From contig JAKALX010000138.1 in NCBI GenBank assembly GCA_021823905.1, forward strand, positions 1-8,894: a stretch of 8,894 nt of DNA, given 5' to 3'. The notes under the pieces are model-generated. The model was not told where the DNA came from. It saw nothing but the letters and a program-made list of their open reading frames with translations, and ran no database searches. Shown one piece after another: positions 6,947 to 8,894 of this stretch. The number at the start of each line of letters is the position of its first letter. The stretch's first letter is position 1. Source of the stretch: Chloroflexota bacterium. GTDB lineage: Bacteria > Chloroflexota > Dehalococcoidia > Tepidiformales > Tepidiformaceae. Position numbers and translations under genes: made by a program.

Positions 6947-6961
6947 AGACCGCGGGGACCG

Positions 6962-7014
6962 GTTGTGAAATTCGTAACTTTCGGACTATACGGCCACGCG
7001 TTCTATGCGGTCAA
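6962..7014 (-). promoter_or_regulatory. rex promoter with adjacent Rex-like operator
   Basis: On the minus strand, TTGACC (7009-7014) and TATAGT (6985-6990) are separated by 18 nt, a good sigma70-type promoter. Transcription would start near 6978, leaving a leader of about 32 nt. Right at that start lies GTTACGAATTTCACAAC (6962-6978), a pseudo-palindrome in which six of eight positions pair around a central base. It contains TTCACAA, a perfect half of the known Rex consensus TTGTGAA-N4-TTCACAA. The second half is closer than the consensus spacing, so the site is imperfect. Autoregulation by Rex is common in the family and is inferred here. Confidence 0.55.
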
Positions 7015-7056
7015 TGGAGATAGTCGATGCGTGGGATGTCTCAAAACAGCGCGTCA

Positions 7057-8409
7057 TCACTTCGCTGGTGGCCTTGATCGCAGGCGCGCGGCCACCAGCC
7101 GGTCGTCTCGCGGGTCCACCGTTCGGGGATCGAGCAGGACTCGCCCGTTGTCGATCCGCGCGACAATCCCCGGCTCACCGGACCGCAGTTCGCGTGCCAG
7201 CCAATCCGCGCCGCGCTCATCAACGACCGCAACGCAGGCGGTCGGCACGCCCTCTCCAGGGAGCGAGCCGCCGCCGACCATCGTCCGAGCGTCGATCACC
7301 CTGGCGCCGGCGCCGGCTGCGTGCGCCCAGGAGCGGGCGCGGCGGCGAACCGTCGCAAGCGGCATGCCGGCCATTTGCCAGACCGGTATCTCCTCGCATT
7401 CGCGCCCCTCGGCGTAACTCATGAGCGTCGTGTTGAGCGCCGCGATCGTCAGCTTGTCGATCCGTAGCGCGCGGGCGAGCGGATGCGCTCGCAGCGTCGC
7501 CACGAGGTCGTCACGCCCGACGACGATGCCGCACTGCGGCCCTCCGAGCAGCTTGTCGCCGCTGAACAGCGCCAGGTCGGCGCCGGCCGCCAGCGACTCC
7601 CGCACGGTCGGCTCGTGCGTGATGCCGTAGCGCTCGGTGTCCACCAGGCAGCCGCTCCCGAGGTCGTCGAGCAGCAAGCCGCCGTGCGCGTGTGCCACGT
7701 CCGCCAGCTCTGAAAGCGACGGCTCGGCCGTGAAACCGACCACGCGGAAGTTCGAGGCATGCACCCGGAGCAGGGCGGCGGTCCGTTCGCTCCAGGCGGA
7801 GGCGTAGTCGCTGGCATAGGTGCGGTTCGTGGTTCCAACCTCAACAAGCGTCGCGCCGCTCTGGCGAAGCACGTCCGGGATGCGGAACCCACCGCCGATT
7901 TCGACCATCTGCCCGCGCGAGACCAGCACCTCGCGGCCCTGGGCGAACACCTGGAGGACCATGAAGAGCGCCGCCGCGTTGTTGTTCACGACCAGCCCGT
8001 CTTCGGCGCCGGTCGTTCGCCTGATGAGCTCGCGGACGTGCTCGTGGCGGCTTCCGCGCGTTCCCTCGGCGAGGTCAAACTCCAGGTTGCTGTAGCCGCG
8101 GGCGACCTCGCTCATCGCCGCGATGGCGCGGTCGGAGAGCGGCGCACGGCCCAGGTTCGTCTGGAGGATGACGCCGCTCGCGTTGATCACCCGCCGCAGC
8201 GACGGCCGCTCCATCGTGGCGAGCGCTTCCCTGCTGCGAAGGACGATCGCTTCGAGCGCTGGGAGTTCCCCGCTCGCGTCCACGCCTTTGCGCACGTCCG
8301 CGAGCACGGCCCGGACCGCCTCGGCCCCGAGCGGATGTTGGCCGTCCCCGTCGAGCGCCCGCAGGACGGCGTCGACCGAAGGGATCATGCGGCGGGCGTC
8401 GCTGCTCAT
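7057..8409 (-). CDS. selA: L-seryl-tRNA(Sec) selenium transferase SelA
   Basis: SelA is a cytoplasmic PLP enzyme that converts Ser-tRNA(Sec) to Sec-tRNA(Sec) using selenophosphate, for UGA-directed selenocysteine insertion. The 450 residues are close to the E. coli length (463). Visible family features are RVINASGVILQTNLGRAPLS (73-92), YSNLEFDLAEGTRGSRHEHV (106-125), the NNNAAA segment (142-147), GGGFRIPDVLRQSGATLVEV (172-191), LLDDLGSG (246-253) and the PLP lysine K286 in FSGDKLLGGPQCGI. A C-terminal RIDNGRVLLDPRTV segment closes the fold. It ends in a double stop (TGATGA). The ribosome site is weak; the ATG at residue 8 (MIPSVDAVL) is an alternative start. selB, selD and tRNA-Sec are not in the window. 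Its presence implies at least one selenoprotein in the genome. Confidence 0.96.
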   Translation of the reverse strand: MSSDARRMIPSVDAVLRALDGDGQHPLGAEAVRAVLADVRKGVDASGELPALEAIVLRSREALATMERPSLRRVINASGVILQTNLGRAPLSDRAIAAMSEVARGYSNLEFDLAEGTRGSRHEHVRELIRRTTGAEDGLVVNNNAAALFMVLQVFAQGREVLVSRGQMVEIGGGFRIPDVLRQSGATLVEVGTTNRTYASDYASAWSERTAALLRVHASNFRVVGFTAEPSLSELADVAHAHGGLLLDDLGSGCLVDTERYGITHEPTVRESLAAGADLALFSGDKLLGGPQCGIVVGRDDLVATLRAHPLARALRIDKLTIAALNTTLMSYAEGRECEEIPVWQMAGMPLATVRRRARSWAHAAGAGARVIDARTMVGGGSLPGEGVPTACVAVVDERGADWLARELRSGEPGIVARIDNGRVLLDPRTVDPRDDRLVAARLRSRPPAK

Positions 8410-8580
8410 CGCATGCAGTCTACCGCGACCAGGCGAGGCCGGTTGCTCCGTGCTGGCGTCGATGATCGGTCACGGTGTTGTCGATTCCATTCGTGATTGG
8501 CCGGTTTCGCCTTCAATCTCGGTTGACCGGGCTTTCGGGCGGGTTGACGATGAGCGCACCCAATCCTCGGAGTCCCACAC
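8410..8580. promoter_or_regulatory. Divergent intergenic region between selA and the aminotransferase
   Basis: These 171 nt separate two divergent starts. For the plus-strand gene, TTGACC at 8523-8528 and GACGAT at 8546-8551 with a 17-nt spacer are a possible promoter, the -10 being poor. The ribosome site GGAG (8569-8572) sits eight bases before the GTG start. For selA no convincing promoter was found; TAGACT lies close to its ATG but without a matching -35. Confidence 0.3.
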
Positions 8581-8894
8581 GTGAACCTACGCATCCCAGG
8601 GCCGACGCCCGTGCCGGATGAGGTGCTCGCCGCTACCGGCGCACCCATGATGAACCACCGCGGGCCGGAGTTCGCCCAGATCCTCCGGCGCGTTACCGAC
8701 GGGCTCAACTGGGTGTTCGGCTCCTCTTCCGACGTGCTTTCGATCACCACCTCGGGCACCGGCGGCCTCGAAGCTGCCGTCGTGAACACGCTCAGCCCCG
8801 GCGACCGCGTTCTCTCCGTCTCGATCGGCTCCTTCGGCGACCGCATCCGCTCGATCGCGAAGACCTACGGGGCGGAGATCGTTCCGTACACGCT
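8581..8894 (+). CDS. Class-V aminotransferase (alanine-glyoxylate/serine-pyruvate type), 5' part only
   Basis: The first 104 residues of a fold-type I PLP aminotransferase of class V are visible; the gene runs off the right edge. Family features are the N-terminal NLRIPGPTPVPDEVL, MMNHRGPEF (24-32), the phosphate-loop-like TTSGTGGLEAAVVN (57-70) and PGDRVLSVSIGSFGDR (73-88). These are typical of alanine-glyoxylate or serine-glyoxylate aminotransferases and the related proteins called soluble hydrogenase small subunit. The PLP lysine lies beyond the edge. GTG at 8581 is the start because an in-frame TGA at 8551 leaves no ATG, and GGAG precedes it at good spacing. An ATG at 8550 is in another frame. 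It is divergent from selA and no functional link to the rest of the window is evident. Confidence 0.88.
   Translation, partial: MNLRIPGPTPVPDEVLAATGAPMMNHRGPEFAQILRRVTDGLNWVFGSSSDVLSITTSGTGGLEAAVVNTLSPGDRVLSVSIGSFGDRIRSIAKTYGAEIVPYT

Noticed and set aside
6947..7056. Possible RNA gene in the selA-rex gap, for example tRNA-Sec
   Set aside because: No cloverleaf or T-loop motif was found; the gap is explained by the rex promoter and operator-like site.
8406..8846. Minus-strand open frame of 146 codons overlapping the selA start and the aminotransferase
   Set aside because: It is antisense to the clearly recognisable aminotransferase and has no recognisable family.

Overview
This is a GC-rich bacterial window. 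All but one of its genes are on the minus strand, so they are transcribed from high to low coordinate. In that direction the order is selA, rex, a PhnD-like lipoprotein, a histidine kinase, a NarL-type response regulator, and then a three-gene molybdoenzyme operon. The operon encodes a four-cluster ferredoxin subunit, an NrfD-type membrane subunit and a molybdopterin catalytic subunit that runs off the left edge. On the plus strand at the right edge, the 5' part of a class-V aminotransferase gene is divergent from selA. No rRNA, tRNA, CRISPR array or insertion sequence was seen.

The organism looks like a high-GC anaerobe or facultative anaerobe. Rex (an NADH/NAD+ sensing repressor), a respiratory molybdoenzyme and selenocysteine synthesis all fit this. 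The combination would suit Chloroflexota or another high-GC lineage, but nothing here fixes the taxon.

The respiratory part (1-2740) encodes a complex iron-sulfur molybdoenzyme in gene order B-C-A. This is the order known for tetrathionate reductase (ttrBCA), and the B subunit resembles TtrB. The visible part of A looks more like thiosulfate/polysulfide reductases (PhsA/PsrA). Both A and B carry twin-arginine-type signals, so the catalytic face is probably outside the membrane and linked to the quinone pool by the ten-helix NrfD subunit. The substrate cannot be named from this window; a sulfur oxyanion or another oxyanion such as arsenate or selenate is plausible.

The sensing part (2996-6025) is a compact operon: a periplasmic-binding-type lipoprotein, a sensor kinase with an extracytoplasmic sensor domain and HAMP linker, and a LuxR/NarL-type regulator. 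It most likely detects the electron acceptor and switches on the reductase operon, like TtrS/TtrR but with the binding-protein module as a separate lipoprotein.

The redox and selenium part (6308-8409) holds rex and selA. rex has a strong sigma70-type promoter with a Rex-like pseudo-palindrome next to it, and a likely terminator behind it. An AT-rich perfect inverted repeat with FNR-type geometry lies between rex and the sensor operon. The window ends one base into the codon that should specify the molybdenum ligand of the catalytic subunit. That base fits Cys or Sec, which makes the nearby selA worth following up.
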